From Nocardia pseudobrasiliensis NBRC 108224 (lineage in GTDB: Bacteria > Actinomycetota > Actinomycetes > Mycobacteriales > Mycobacteriaceae), in NCBI RefSeq assembly GCF_001613105.1, contig NZ_BDBS01000031.1, positions 103,722 to 167,721 of the forward strand: a stretch of DNA of 64,000 bases, in the 5' to 3' direction. The notes beneath the pieces are model-generated. The model was not told where the DNA came from, made no database searches, and saw nothing but the letters and a program-made list of their open reading frames with translations. The position numbers and the translations under genes are program-made. Below, piece by piece: positions 42,180 to 50,887 of this stretch. Position 1 is the first letter of the stretch. Every line of letters begins with the position of its first letter.

Positions 42180-43364
42180 TCACTGCCCGACAACCAGTTC
42201 CGGATAATCCTTCAGCTCGATATTGTTGGCCGCGTCATCGCTGAACTTCAGCATGAGCCCGAAGGCCCGCGAGCCGACGAACCAGTTGCGGAACCGGATG
42301 CCCAGCTTGGTCTTCGGGGCCAGGAACCGTCCGGCATTGGTATTGCCCGCGATCTTGGCGTAGCGCCGCATGATCTCGTCATAGCGCTCGTAGGCGACGG
42401 TGTGATCACCGTTCGCGGCGGCCAGTTCCCCGGCCAGCACATAGGCCCCGACCACCGCCATGCCGGTACCGAAACCACCGAGTGTGTTGCCGTAAGCCGA
42501 ATCTCCGACCAGCGCGACGCGTCCGCTGGTGTAGTTGCCGTCCAACCGCGCCTGACTGATCGAGTCGAGATAGAAATCGTCGAGACCCGGCAGTTCGGTG
42601 AGCATCTGCTCGACACCGCCGCCCATTCCGGCGAACCGGTCCAGCACGATCCGCCGCTGCGACTCGACATCGTGGCGGTCGTAATCCAATTCGGGCGCGG
42701 CGAACATGAACATCTGCGCCGCCTTCGAACCACCGGTTACGGCCAACCGGCCCGGAGCGTGGAAGGCCAGGCCGACATTGCGCTCCTTGCGCGACGGATC
42801 GTTCCCCCAGCCCGGCGCACCGGCCACGCAGTAGTAGTAGCCGAGATGCCTCACGTAGTTCTCCTCCGGCCCGAAGGCGAGCCGCCGCACCCGCGAGTGG
42901 ATGCCGTCGCAGCCGATGACCAGATCGAAGGTGCGGGCGGGAGCGTGCTCGAATTCGACGTACACCCCTGAGGCGCTGTCCACGAGCGCGGTGATCGAAT
43001 CACCGAACAGGTACTCGCATTTGCCCTCGGTCTGCCGGTAGAGGATCTGGGCGAGGTCACCGCGCAGGATCTCCACATCGCCGCCGAGGAATTCACCGGT
43101 CAACCGCGCCCGCTCGCGGCCCTGCCCGTCGATATAGGCCAGATCGGTCCGGCCGGTCTCGTGCTCGCGGATCTCGTCGAGGACGCCCATGCGTTCGAGG
43201 ACGGTCAGATGGGTCTGCCCCTTGAAGTCGACGGCCTGTCCACCCGGCCGGACCGATTCCGCGCGCTCGACGACGGTGACGGTGAAGCCGTAGCGGGTGA
43301 GCCAGGAGGCCAGGGCGGGTCCGGCAATGCTGGCGCCGGAGATGAGAACGGTCTGGTTACGCAT
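42180..43364 (-). CDS. FAD-dependent aromatic monooxygenase (PHBH/TetX-like)
   Basis: A group A flavoprotein hydroxylase of 394 aa. The FAD GxGxxG-type motif is GASIAGPALASWLTRYGF, with VVERAESVRPGGQAVDFKG after it; the DG fingerprint is FDLVIGCDGIHSRVRRLAFG, and GRVALVGDSAYGNTLGGFGT is the GD motif that binds the ribityl chain. Likely NAD(P)H-dependent hydroxylation of an aromatic or antibiotic. ATG 43364 has GGAG seven bases upstream. The divergent TetR gene and the shared twin operator indicate substrate-inducible control. Confidence 0.9.
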   Translation of the reverse strand: MRNQTVLISGASIAGPALASWLTRYGFTVTVVERAESVRPGGQAVDFKGQTHLTVLERMGVLDEIREHETGRTDLAYIDGQGRERARLTGEFLGGDVEILRGDLAQILYRQTEGKCEYLFGDSITALVDSASGVYVEFEHAPARTFDLVIGCDGIHSRVRRLAFGPEENYVRHLGYYYCVAGAPGWGNDPSRKERNVGLAFHAPGRLAVTGGSKAAQMFMFAAPELDYDRHDVESQRRIVLDRFAGMGGGVEQMLTELPGLDDFYLDSISQARLDGNYTSGRVALVGDSAYGNTLGGFGTGMAVVGAYVLAGELAAANGDHTVAYERYDEIMRRYAKIAGNTNAGRFLAPKTKLGIRFRNWFVGSRAFGLMLKFSDDAANNIELKDYPELVVGQ

Positions 43365-43388
43365 GGGATGCTCCATCGGATTTTAACT

Positions 43389-43424
43389 GCGTCTGTCGGA
43401 CGCTTATTAGCGTATGTTGGACGC
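43389..43424. promoter_or_regulatory. Twin TetR-type operator
   Basis: Two 15-bp palindromes, GCGTC-tgtcg-GACGC (43389-43403) and GCGTA-tgttg-GACGC (43410-43424), are exactly 21 bp apart start to start, two helical turns, so two repressor dimers would bind the same DNA face. They lie between the divergent monooxygenase and tetR starts, 25 and 40 bases from them respectively. Confidence 0.75.
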
Positions 43425-43463
43425 AGTTTGAACGTCAAGAGTTTCTTCGGAAGGATGGACACC

Positions 43464-44180
43464 ATGTCGGGACCAACCGCACTCGAACTGCTCTGGGGCG
43501 ACGGACAGCGCCCGCGCCGCGGCCCGAAACCGTCGCTGTCGCTGGAGCGCATCGTGGCCGCCGCCATCGACCTCGCCGATGCCGAAGGGCTGGCGAATCT
43601 GTCGATGCAGCGGCTGGCCGAGAAGCTGGGCTGCGCCAAGATGGCGCTGTACCGCTATGTGCCGGGCAAGGCGGAACTCATCGCGCTGATGATCGATACC
43701 GCGATGGGCCCGCCCCCCGAACTCGACAAGGTCGCGGCCGATCCGGGGGAACAGCCCTGGCGGACTCGGCTGCGGCTGTGGACGATCGGGTTGTACCGCA
43801 GCATGGCGCGGCACCCCTGGACCCTCGAGGTCGCCATCGGCGCCCGCCCGTTCGGACCGAACGAGATCGGCTGGAGCGAGGTCGCCGTGGGCGCGCTCAT
43901 CGATACGGGCCTGATCGGCCCGGAACGGCTCGACGCCGTGGTGTTGCTGACCGGCCACGCGCGCAACCTCGCCCAGCAGGCCGCGCACGCGATCAGCGGA
44001 AATCTGGAATCGGAGCTGGCCGAGCAGATGTACGCGGCCCTGGCCGATCGGACCGAGCGATACCCGCACATGATCGCGGCCTTCGCCGAACCCGGCCCCC
44101 CGGGCAGTCAGAACAACGCCCTGCACTGGGGAATCGACCGCATTCTCGACGGCCTGGCCGCCCACGCCGCCGGGCGCTGA
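43464..44180 (+). CDS. TetR/AcrR family repressor
   Basis: A 238-aa regulator. The N-terminal HTH is LSLERIVAAAIDLADAEGLA, LSMQRLAEKLGCAKMALYRY and VPGKAELIALMIDTAMG. The C-terminal ligand domain resembles the TetR_C class-D type (LRLWTIGLYRSMARHPWTLE, VVLLTGHARNLAQQAAHAIS). ATG 43464 is preceded by GGAAGG with nine-base spacing. It very likely represses itself and the divergent monooxygenase through the twin palindrome, released by the monooxygenase substrate. Confidence 0.9.
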   Translation: MSGPTALELLWGDGQRPRRGPKPSLSLERIVAAAIDLADAEGLANLSMQRLAEKLGCAKMALYRYVPGKAELIALMIDTAMGPPPELDKVAADPGEQPWRTRLRLWTIGLYRSMARHPWTLEVAIGARPFGPNEIGWSEVAVGALIDTGLIGPERLDAVVLLTGHARNLAQQAAHAISGNLESELAEQMYAALADRTERYPHMIAAFAEPGPPGSQNNALHWGIDRILDGLAAHAAGR

Positions 44181-44229
44181 TCCCGCCGCGACACTGTCCC
44201 GCGGGCCCGCGCCGGCCTAGAGTCAGCAC

Positions 44230-44679
44230 ATGTCCGAGACTCCGGAACTACAACAGAGCGCGATCACCACGGTGCGGGAATTCTTCGCCGCGCTCGAGAT
44301 GGATGCGGCGGACGAGGCCATCGAGCTGCTCGATCCGGACATCGTCTGGAAGAACACCTCGCTGCCCGATGTGCGCGGCGTCAAGCGAGTCGGATCGCTA
44401 CTGCGCGGGCTGAATCGCGACTCGCTGGGATTCCGCGTCGATATGCATCACATCGCCGCGGAATCCGAGGGGCATCCGCCCACCGAGGGCCAGACCATCC
44501 TCACCGAGCGCACCGACTACCTGCGCTTCGGCCCGATCGAATTCGGCTTCTGGGTGTGCGGCACCTTCGAACTCGTCGACGGCCGCATCACCCTCTGGCA
44601 CGACCACTTCAGCTGGGAGAACCTGCTGCGCGGTCTGGGCGTGGGCGTGGTGCGCAGCCTGCGCCGCCCACGCCGGTAG
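44230..44679 (+). CDS. Limonene-1,2-epoxide hydrolase-like (NTF2-fold) protein
   Basis: A 149-aa cone-shaped NTF2-fold protein. ITTVREFFAALEMDAADEAI, ELLDPDIVWKNTSLPDVRGV, RFGPIEFGFWVCGTFELVDG and RITLWHDHFSWENLLRGLG match the LEH family, in which an Asp-Arg-Asp triad activates water. Two of the acidic residues are visible around DGRITLWHD; the full triad needs a structural check. Real substrates in actinobacteria are probably steroid or lipid epoxides. It follows tetR by 49 bases on the same strand. Confidence 0.82.
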   Translation: MSETPELQQSAITTVREFFAALEMDAADEAIELLDPDIVWKNTSLPDVRGVKRVGSLLRGLNRDSLGFRVDMHHIAAESEGHPPTEGQTILTERTDYLRFGPIEFGFWVCGTFELVDGRITLWHDHFSWENLLRGLGVGVVRSLRRPRR

Positions 44680-44689
44680 GCCCGCCGAT

Positions 44690-45547
44690 TCAGCGGCGAT
44701 ACCGCGCGAGCTCGGCGCGGGCGAGTTCGCCGTCCTCGCCGAAATCGGTGCGAGAGAAGATATTCCAGCGCTCCAGCAGCGGTGCGAAGACGAGTTCGCC
44801 CTCGCGCTCGGGATCGTAGATCCCTGCCGCGGCGAGGACGTCGGTGCTGTTGCGGCCGTCGGTCAGGGCGACGTCGGGGACGCGGAAATCGGCGATCCGA
44901 TCGGCGATGGCGCGCACGCCCTGATCCGGCGCCAGATCCAGTCCGGCCGCGACGAGATTGGCGAAGAACTCCAGCTGCAGTTCGTCATCGGCGGCCAGCC
45001 GCTCGCCGATCGTGGTGACGATCGGATTCTCCCCGAGCGCCGCGGTATTGCGATGCCGAATCGCGGCGGCCGCTTCTTCGAAGGCACAGGTGGCCAGCAC
45101 ATCCAGCAGATGCAGTGCGGGACGGCGGAATCCGGTGGTCATATGGGCCATCCGCATCCGCTCCAGTTCCACCGGGTCGACCGCCCGGGTGACCATGAGG
45201 TAGTTGCGGATCATGATCTCGTGCCGATTCTCCTCGGCCGTCCACCGACCGACCCAGCGCCACCACGGACCGGTGCGCAGATATTTGCCGATCTCGCGGT
45301 GATACGAGGGCAGGTTGTCGGCGATCAGCACGCTCACGGTCAGCGCCAGCTTCGCGACCTCGCCGAGTTCGGATTGCCCCGGCTCCCAGTCGGTTCCGCC
45401 GAGGAAGCCGAAATTGCGGCCGTCGTCCCAGGGCACGTAGTCGTGCGGCTGCCAGCCGTCGGCCGCGGCGATGTGTCGCCGCAAATTTGTTTCCACCTCG
45501 TCCGCAAGCTTTTCCAGCAGCTCACGGTCGGTCAAGACACTCTGCAC
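44690..45547 (-). CDS. Acyl-ACP desaturase (DesA-like) with altered second iron motif
   Basis: A 285-aa ferritin-fold acyl-ACP desaturase homologue in the syntenic position of mycobacterial desA2. HDYVPWDDGRNFGFLGGTDW is the family N-terminal block, and the first di-iron motif is intact (WTAEENRHEIMIRNYL). The second motif, ARDEVRHEEFFANLV in the DesA2 I recall, reads AADDELQLEFFANLV here: Glu becomes Asp and His becomes Gln. That should weaken iron binding, so the enzyme may be inactive or have another role. GTG start. Confidence 0.85.
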   Translation of the reverse strand: MQSVLTDRELLEKLADEVETNLRRHIAAADGWQPHDYVPWDDGRNFGFLGGTDWEPGQSELGEVAKLALTVSVLIADNLPSYHREIGKYLRTGPWWRWVGRWTAEENRHEIMIRNYLMVTRAVDPVELERMRMAHMTTGFRRPALHLLDVLATCAFEEAAAAIRHRNTAALGENPIVTTIGERLAADDELQLEFFANLVAAGLDLAPDQGVRAIADRIADFRVPDVALTDGRNSTDVLAAAGIYDPEREGELVFAPLLERWNIFSRTDFGEDGELARAELARYRR

Positions 45548-45628
45548 TCAGCCAACCTACCGATCGCGACGCAAAAATGTGGCAGCAACGGCCCGGACAC
45601 GCCCCTCGTCTCCGGGCCGACGCCGGGA

Positions 45629-46198
45629 TTATTTGGTGGTGATCGAGGTCTGGTTGTTCACCCAGCTGATGCTGCCGCCGGTGAAATCGCTCTGTTTACC
45701 ACCGGCGATATCCTTCTCGTCGCTGGTGGGGTAGCCCAGCTTGCCGTTGACGCCCCCGTCGCCCTCCCAGGCCTTGCGGATCTCGCCCCACACCACATGC
45801 GGTCCGGTCTTGTCGCTGAAGCAGATCGCACCACCCACGAACTCCTGACACGAGCCGCCGTCGGGACCGCTGACCGAGGATCCGGTGGGCTGATTGAGCG
45901 CGCCCTCGGGGCCGCCCATTTCGGTGTATTTGGCCAGGATTCGGCCGGAGACCGTGATATCGCCGTTCTGCGTGGCGATCTTGGTTTCGGTGGCCGCCTC
46001 GGCCGCGCTGCTCATCGCCGAGCCCGCGCTCGCCATGGCCGAGCCCGCACTGCTCATCGCGGCCGAGGCGCTGTTCACGGCGTCGGAAGCCTTGGCGCCG
46101 GAATCCTTGTTGTCGTCGTTGCTGCAGCCGGTGAACAGCAGTGTTCCGGCGGCGAGGGTCATGGTGAAAACAGCCGAACGTCGAGCGAAGTGGTGCAT
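45629..46198 (-). CDS. LGFP-repeat lipoprotein
   Basis: A 189-aa cell-wall lipoprotein. The signal peptide reads MHHFARRSAVFTMTLAAGTL with lipobox LFTGC. A helical Ala/Ser repeat follows (SAAMSSAGSAMASAGSAMSS), then LGFP-type repeats (ILAKYTEMGGPEGALNQPTG, GEIRKAWEGDGGVNGKLGYP) that are thought to bind the mycolyl-arabinogalactan wall. ATG 46198 has GAGAGG six bases upstream. The Ala/Ser spacer probably spans the wall. Single gene between desA and phoH2. Confidence 0.85.
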   Translation of the reverse strand: MHHFARRSAVFTMTLAAGTLLFTGCSNDDNKDSGAKASDAVNSASAAMSSAGSAMASAGSAMSSAAEAATETKIATQNGDITVSGRILAKYTEMGGPEGALNQPTGSSVSGPDGGSCQEFVGGAICFSDKTGPHVVWGEIRKAWEGDGGVNGKLGYPTSDEKDIAGGKQSDFTGGSISWVNNQTSITTK

Positions 46199-46382
46199 GT
46201 CCATCCTCTCGAAGGTGACGAGCCGGTGGCATCGCCCGAGCGACACCACCGGCTGTGCAGGCCGTAGTCCGGCTAAGGTCCGGCGAACCTCAGAGCTTCA
46301 TCGGAAACCGCGCCGAACACCCAACACGGCGGAATATACCCGCCACCTGTGAGGTGAAACACACTTTCAGCATTTGCTGGAC

Positions 46383-47771
46383 TCAGGAATTCGGCCCGTA
46401 TTCCTCCAGCATCTCGGTGACCAGGGCGGCGATCGGCGAGCGCTCGCTGCGGGTCAGGGTGATGTGCGCGAAAAGCGGGTGCCCCTTGAGCTTTTCGATC
46501 ACCGCCGCGACGCCGTCGTGGCGACCGACGCGCAGATTGTCGCGCTGGGCGACATCGTGGGTGAGCACCACCCGCGAGCCGCTGCCCAGGCGGCTCAGCA
46601 CCGTGAGCAGCACATTGCGCTCGAGCGACTGCGCCTCGTCGACGATCACGAACGAATCGTGCAGGGAGCGACCGCGGATGTGGGTCAGCGGCAGCACCTC
46701 GAGCATGCCGCGGCTGAGCACCTCCTCGAGCACCTCGGTGCTGGCCAACCCCTCGAGGGTGTCGAACACCGCCTGCGCCCACGGTCCCATCTTCTCGGCC
46801 TCGGTGCCCGGCAGGTAGCCCAGTTCCTGCCCGCCGACCGCGTACAGCGGCCGGAACACCACGACCTTGCGATGGGATCGCCGCTCCAACACCGCTTCCA
46901 GGCCGGCCATCAGCGCCAGCGCCGATTTACCGGTACCGGCCTTACCGCCCAGCGACACGATGCCCACACTCTCGTCGAGCAGCAGATCGAGTGCGATCCG
47001 CTGTTCGGCCGAGCGGCCGTGCAGCCCGAAGGCCTCCCGGTCGCCGCGCACCAGTTGCACCCGCTTGTCCGGTGTGACCCGCGCCAGGGCGCCACCGTTC
47101 GCGCCGAGCAGTCGAATCCCGGTATGGCAGGGCAGATCCCGCGCCTGGTCGAGATCGATATTCGATTCGGCGTAGAGCCGGTCGACAGTTTCGGCGCTGA
47201 CATCGAGTTCGGTCATACCGGTCCAGCCGGAGGTGATGACGTCCTGCGCGTGGTACTCGTCGGCGTGCAGGCCCACCGCACTGGCTTTGACTCGCAGCGG
47301 AATGTCCTTGGAGACCAGCACCACCTCATTGCCCTCCGCCGCCAGGTTGAGGGCGCAGGCCAGGATGCGGGAATCGTTGGTGTCGGTGCGGAATCCGACC
47401 GGCAGCACATTCGGATCGGTGTGGTTGAGCTCGACCTGCAGGGTGCCGCCGACCGTGCCGATCGGGATCTGCTGGTCGAGTCGGCCGTGGGCGACGCGCA
47501 GGTCGTCCAGCATGCGCAGGGCCTCCCGCGCGAACCAGCCGAGCTCGTGGTGATGACGTTTGGCTTCGAGTTCGCTGATCACCACGAGGGGCAACACCAC
47601 ATGGTTCTCTCCGAAGCGCGTGACGGCCCACGGGTCCGACAGCAGTACGGAGGTATCGATCACGAAGGTTTTGGGAGCAGAACCAGTCTGCGAGGCGCGG
47701 GCTCCCTTTCCGGAGCCTCCGCTCTTGGTAGAGCGGGCGTTGGGAGCGATGACGGAGCGTGCATCAGTCAC
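46383..47771 (-). CDS. phoH2: PhoH2: PIN-domain RNase fused to PhoH ATPase
   Basis: A 462-aa two-domain protein. The N-terminal PIN nuclease has acidic residues at KTFVIDTSVLLSDPWAV, LVVISELEAKRHHH and RTDTNDSRILACALNLA plus KDIPLRVKA. The C-terminal PhoH helicase-like ATPase has Walker A GGKAGTGKSALALMAGLEAV and Walker B DSFVIVDEAQSLERN. Mycobacterial PhoH2 is an RNA helicase/ribonuclease linked to the small antitoxin PhoAT; no clear phoAT frame is visible upstream here. GTG 47771 has AAAGGAG upstream. Confidence 0.93.
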   Translation of the reverse strand: MTDARSVIAPNARSTKSGGSGKGARASQTGSAPKTFVIDTSVLLSDPWAVTRFGENHVVLPLVVISELEAKRHHHELGWFAREALRMLDDLRVAHGRLDQQIPIGTVGGTLQVELNHTDPNVLPVGFRTDTNDSRILACALNLAAEGNEVVLVSKDIPLRVKASAVGLHADEYHAQDVITSGWTGMTELDVSAETVDRLYAESNIDLDQARDLPCHTGIRLLGANGGALARVTPDKRVQLVRGDREAFGLHGRSAEQRIALDLLLDESVGIVSLGGKAGTGKSALALMAGLEAVLERRSHRKVVVFRPLYAVGGQELGYLPGTEAEKMGPWAQAVFDTLEGLASTEVLEEVLSRGMLEVLPLTHIRGRSLHDSFVIVDEAQSLERNVLLTVLSRLGSGSRVVLTHDVAQRDNLRVGRHDGVAAVIEKLKGHPLFAHITLTRSERSPIAALVTEMLEEYGPNS

Positions 47772-48135
47772 GGTGGGCTCCTTTGTTGCCCGTGCTACAC
47801 CCGCACGGACGTTCTCGCTGGGCCGGTCCGCCCTGGGGTCAAGCGACCCAGGGGCCGGGTGCCGGCCCCCTCGCACTGAATCTCTCAGTCACGATCAGGA
47901 CCTCCCGTACGGGCCACACCGACGCGGCCCGCACTCACGACGTTACTGCCGATTCGTGATTCCGGCCTCCGAGATAACGGGCGTGTCGGTGAAGATCCCG
48001 TTAACGCCCTGTTCGGCAGGGTCGTACCCGGAAATCCGTGATGTGACACAGATCTCGTTCACAGCGGCGCACCGGCCCGCTGCGCCGCCCGGCGTTTGCT
48101 GAGCCCACTCGCCCCGACCCGCTAGGGTCGATCCC
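47772..48135. promoter_or_regulatory. Structured phoH2 leader and possible GDPD remnant
   Basis: No intact gene. Two hairpins lie 60-105 bases upstream of phoH2: CTGGGGTC-aagc-GACCCAG (about 47833-47851) and GGGGCCGG-gt-GCCGGCCCC (about 47851-47869). They form a stacked leader structure that could control phoH2. Further up, minus-strand 47944-48057 reads SGYDPAEQGVNGIFTDTPVI, resembling the end of glycerophosphodiester phosphodiesterases (GV-GIFTD-P) with no start or catalytic part, possibly a gene remnant. Confidence 0.4.
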
Positions 48136-48408
48136 ATGGCCGATGTCGATCAACTCGAAAAGCTCTCGTCGAAGGAACTGCACGACCGCGCGGTGGATCA
48201 CGCGGTCCGGCACGCCGACGTGAAATTCCTGTGGGGACTCCTGGAGCAGATCCCGGCCGCCGAGGCGGCCGCGGGTGATCTGGGCGAGAGCGAGGTCGAC
48301 ATCAAGAACGTGCTCTCGCTGCTGCACGACTACGCGCACGCGGGCGAGGGACCGGTCGCCGAGGCGCTGCGTCCGCTCTACATCGAATACCTGGCCGAGC
48401 ACACCTGA
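48136..48408 (+). CDS. Conserved hypothetical protein, 90 aa
   Basis: A small all-helical acidic protein (DQLEKLSSKELHDRAVDHAV, then RHADVKFLWGLLEQIPAAEA, LSLLHDYAHAGEGPVAEALR). It has strong coding bias and a clean ATG. I believe similar proteins occur widely in Nocardia and Rhodococcus, but I have no function to offer. No signal or membrane segment. Divergent from phoH2 and followed within 50 bases by the LLM enzyme on the same strand. Confidence 0.75.
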   Translation: MADVDQLEKLSSKELHDRAVDHAVRHADVKFLWGLLEQIPAAEAAAGDLGESEVDIKNVLSLLHDYAHAGEGPVAEALRPLYIEYLAEHT

Positions 48409-48454
48409 TCGCGACGGTTGACTTGGAGTGCGCTCCAGATCATACCGTTGCGAT

Positions 48455-49453
48455 ATGAGCGAATCTAAGACAGAGACCGGCGACTTCACCCGGCGCAACG
48501 GTATTCGCCTGGGCTACCAGATGCCGAGCTTCAGTCACGCCGCCTCGCCGCGCGAATTGTTCGGCTCGGTGATCGCGCAGGCGCGCGCGGCCGAGGCCGC
48601 CGGATTCGACGCCGCGTTCGTGATGGATCACTTCTATCAGCTGCCGGGGCTGGGCAGGCCGACCGATCCGATGCTGGAGGCCTACACCGCCCTCGGCGCG
48701 CTGGCCACCGCGACCGAGCGAATTCAGCTGTCCACCTTGGTAACCGGTAACACCTACCGCAATCCGGCCATGCTGGCCAAGACCGTCACCACCCTCGATG
48801 TGGTCAGCGGCGGCCGGGCGGTGCTCGGAATCGGCGCGGGCTGGTTCGAGCTCGAGCACGAGGGCTACGGCTACGAATTCGGTACCTTCACCGACCGCTT
48901 CGAGCGGTTGGAGGAGGCGCTGCAGATCATCCGCCCGATGCTGCACGGCGAACATCCGACCTACGCGGGCAAGTGGTATCACACCTCGAATGCGCTGAAC
49001 GAGCCGCGCATTCGCGACGATCTGCCGATCATGCTCGGCGGCGGCGGGGAGAAGAAGACCTTCGGGCTGGCCGCCCGCTTCGCCGACCACATCAACATCA
49101 TCTGCGACGCCTCGGAGCTGCCACGCAAACTCGATGCGCTGCACCAGCGTTGCGATGAGGTAGGCCGCGATCCGAAGACCCTGGAGACCAGCTTCCTGGC
49201 CTTCGCGTTCCTGGACGAGAGCGGCGATCGGGCCCGCGCATTGCAGCGCGCCTATCAGGAGCGCACCGATCTGAGCCCGACCTCGACCGACCGCCAATTC
49301 GTCGGCGACGCGGATGAGGTCGCCGAGCAGATCCAACGCCGCGTCCTCGAGCACGGTGTCGACGGCGTCATCGTCAATATGGTCGGCAACGGCCACGAGC
49401 CCGGTGTGCTGGAACTGGCCGGAAAGACATTGGGGCCCTTGGTTCAGGGCTGA
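48455..49453 (+). CDS. LLM-class F420-dependent oxidoreductase
   Basis: A luciferase-like (beta-alpha)8 barrel enzyme of 332 aa. Family segments are QARAAEAAGFDAAFVMDHFY, STLVTGNTYRNPAMLAKTVT, TLDVVSGGRAVLGIGAGWFE and DLPIMLGGGGEKKTFGLAAR. These fit the F420-binding subgroup rather than FMN members. Substrate unknown; relatives act on lipids, sugars or xenobiotics. ATG 48455 is used; the frame extends upstream without a good ribosome-binding site. Its last ten bases overlap the convergent ferredoxin gene. Confidence 0.88.
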   Translation: MSESKTETGDFTRRNGIRLGYQMPSFSHAASPRELFGSVIAQARAAEAAGFDAAFVMDHFYQLPGLGRPTDPMLEAYTALGALATATERIQLSTLVTGNTYRNPAMLAKTVTTLDVVSGGRAVLGIGAGWFELEHEGYGYEFGTFTDRFERLEEALQIIRPMLHGEHPTYAGKWYHTSNALNEPRIRDDLPIMLGGGGEKKTFGLAARFADHINIICDASELPRKLDALHQRCDEVGRDPKTLETSFLAFAFLDESGDRARALQRAYQERTDLSPTSTDRQFVGDADEVAEQIQRRVLEHGVDGVIVNMVGNGHEPGVLELAGKTLGPLVQG

Positions 49454-49644
49454 GCCCGCAGCCGCAGAGCGCCCGACGGACACGCGTCCACCGCGCGGAT
49501 CAGATCTTCCCGCTGCCGCGCGGTGACCGCCTCCGTCCGGCGAATCACCTTGGCGTCGTCGGGATCCTGATCGAACAGCTCCGGGGCCACCAGCGCGCAG
49601 ACGCCCGCGCCGATGCAGATATCGCGATTCACCGTGAGTTCCAT
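49444..49644 (-). CDS. [3Fe-4S]-type ferredoxin for the adjacent P450
   Basis: A 66-aa actinobacterial P450 ferredoxin. VNRDICIGAGVCALVAPELF gives Cys-x5-Cys, where a standard four-Cys cluster would have an extra Cys in the loop, and RAVDACPSGALRLRAQ supplies the third ligand, so a [3Fe-4S] cluster is expected. The GAGAGGGAAAG ribosome-binding site lies just before ATG 49644. It follows the P450 stop by 14 bases, so the two are co-transcribed, and it should pass electrons to that P450. Confidence 0.92.
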   Translation of the reverse strand: MELTVNRDICIGAGVCALVAPELFDQDPDDAKVIRRTEAVTARQREDLIRAVDACPSGALRLRAQP

Positions 49645-49658
49645 GATCTTTCCCTCTC

Positions 49659-50843
49659 CTACCAGGTCACCGACAGCCGGTGCACGCCGAACACGCTCGA
49701 ATCCGTACGCAACGGCACCTCGGCGGCGGGCGTAGCGAGACGCAGATTCGGGAAGCGGGACAGCAAGGCCGGGAACGCGACTCGCAGTTCGACCCGGGCC
49801 AGCTGCTGACCCAGACACTGATGGATGCCGTGGCCGAAGGACAGATGTCCGGTCGCGGTGCGGCGGATGTCCAGGGCGTCGGGATCGTCGAAGCGCAGCG
49901 GGTCGCGATTGGCGGCCTGGACCGAAAGCGCCACGGTCGCACCGGCTTCGATCACTTGGCCCGCCAGTTCCACATCCTCGAGCGCGCAGCGGGAGCCGGT
50001 GTGCGCGATGCTCAGGTAGCGCATCAGTTCCTCGACGGCGCGATCGGTCAGATCCGGATCGGCGCGCAGGGCCTCGAGTTGATCCGGATGGGTCAGCAGC
50101 GCGAACGTGCCCAGCGCCAGGACATTGGCGGTGGTGTCGAATCCCGCGCCGAGCAGCAGCGCGCCCACCCCGGCCAGTTCGGCGTCGGTCAGATCGGAGT
50201 CGGTCAGATCGCTGAGCAGATCGTCGGTGGGCGCGGCGCGTTTGTCGGCCACGAGTGCGCGAATGTAGTCGCCGATCGCGTCGAAGGCCGCGAAGGCCTG
50301 CTCGGCGTCGACATTCGAATCGTTCATCCGATCCACATGCCGGTGGAAGGTCTCGCGATCGGCGAAGGGGACGCCGAGCAGTTCGCAGATCACCCGCGCG
50401 GGGATCGGGCGGGCGAAGGTCTCCACCAGATCCACCGGACCGCCCTGACGCCGCATGGCATCGAGCCGCTCGGCGGTGATCTCCTCGATGTGCTCGGTGA
50501 GTTGGCGCATGCGACGCACGGTGAACTTGCCCGCCAGCAACTTTCGATAGCGAGTGTGGTCCGGGGCGTCCATGCTCAACATGTCACCCGGACGCGCGGG
50601 GGGCATCGGGCCGAGATCGGCCAGCGGATAGTGCATGAGTTCGGGGCGGGCGCTGAACCGCGGATCGGACAGCACCGCACGGACGACGGCGTGCCCGGTG
50701 GCCAGCCAGCCGAGATGGCCGTCGGGGAAGCGGAATCGGATCAGGGGCGATTGCTCGCGCAGCGCGCTCAATCCCGCGGGCGGGTCGAACGGGCGATCGG
50801 CGGAGCGCTCGGTGGGGATTCGGGCGAGAACGGTATCGGTCAT
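49659..50843 (-). CDS. Cytochrome P450
   Basis: A soluble class I bacterial P450, 394 aa. The I-helix oxygen-activation motif is GALLLGAGFDTTANVLALG, the ExxR is in AVEELMRYLS, and the heme loop is LSFGHGIHQCLGQQLARVEL with the proximal Cys. SMDAPDHTRYRKLLAGKFT is the C-helix heme-contact segment. It resembles the CYP105/CYP107 broad group; substrate unknown. First gene of a P450-ferredoxin operon; the divergent HTH regulator is the likely controller. Confidence 0.95.
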   Translation of the reverse strand: MTDTVLARIPTERSADRPFDPPAGLSALREQSPLIRFRFPDGHLGWLATGHAVVRAVLSDPRFSARPELMHYPLADLGPMPPARPGDMLSMDAPDHTRYRKLLAGKFTVRRMRQLTEHIEEITAERLDAMRRQGGPVDLVETFARPIPARVICELLGVPFADRETFHRHVDRMNDSNVDAEQAFAAFDAIGDYIRALVADKRAAPTDDLLSDLTDSDLTDAELAGVGALLLGAGFDTTANVLALGTFALLTHPDQLEALRADPDLTDRAVEELMRYLSIAHTGSRCALEDVELAGQVIEAGATVALSVQAANRDPLRFDDPDALDIRRTATGHLSFGHGIHQCLGQQLARVELRVAFPALLSRFPNLRLATPAAEVPLRTDSSVFGVHRLSVTW

Positions 50844-50887
50844 GGCGGCAACCCTCGGATCAGTTGTTCACGATGTACCGAACGCTA

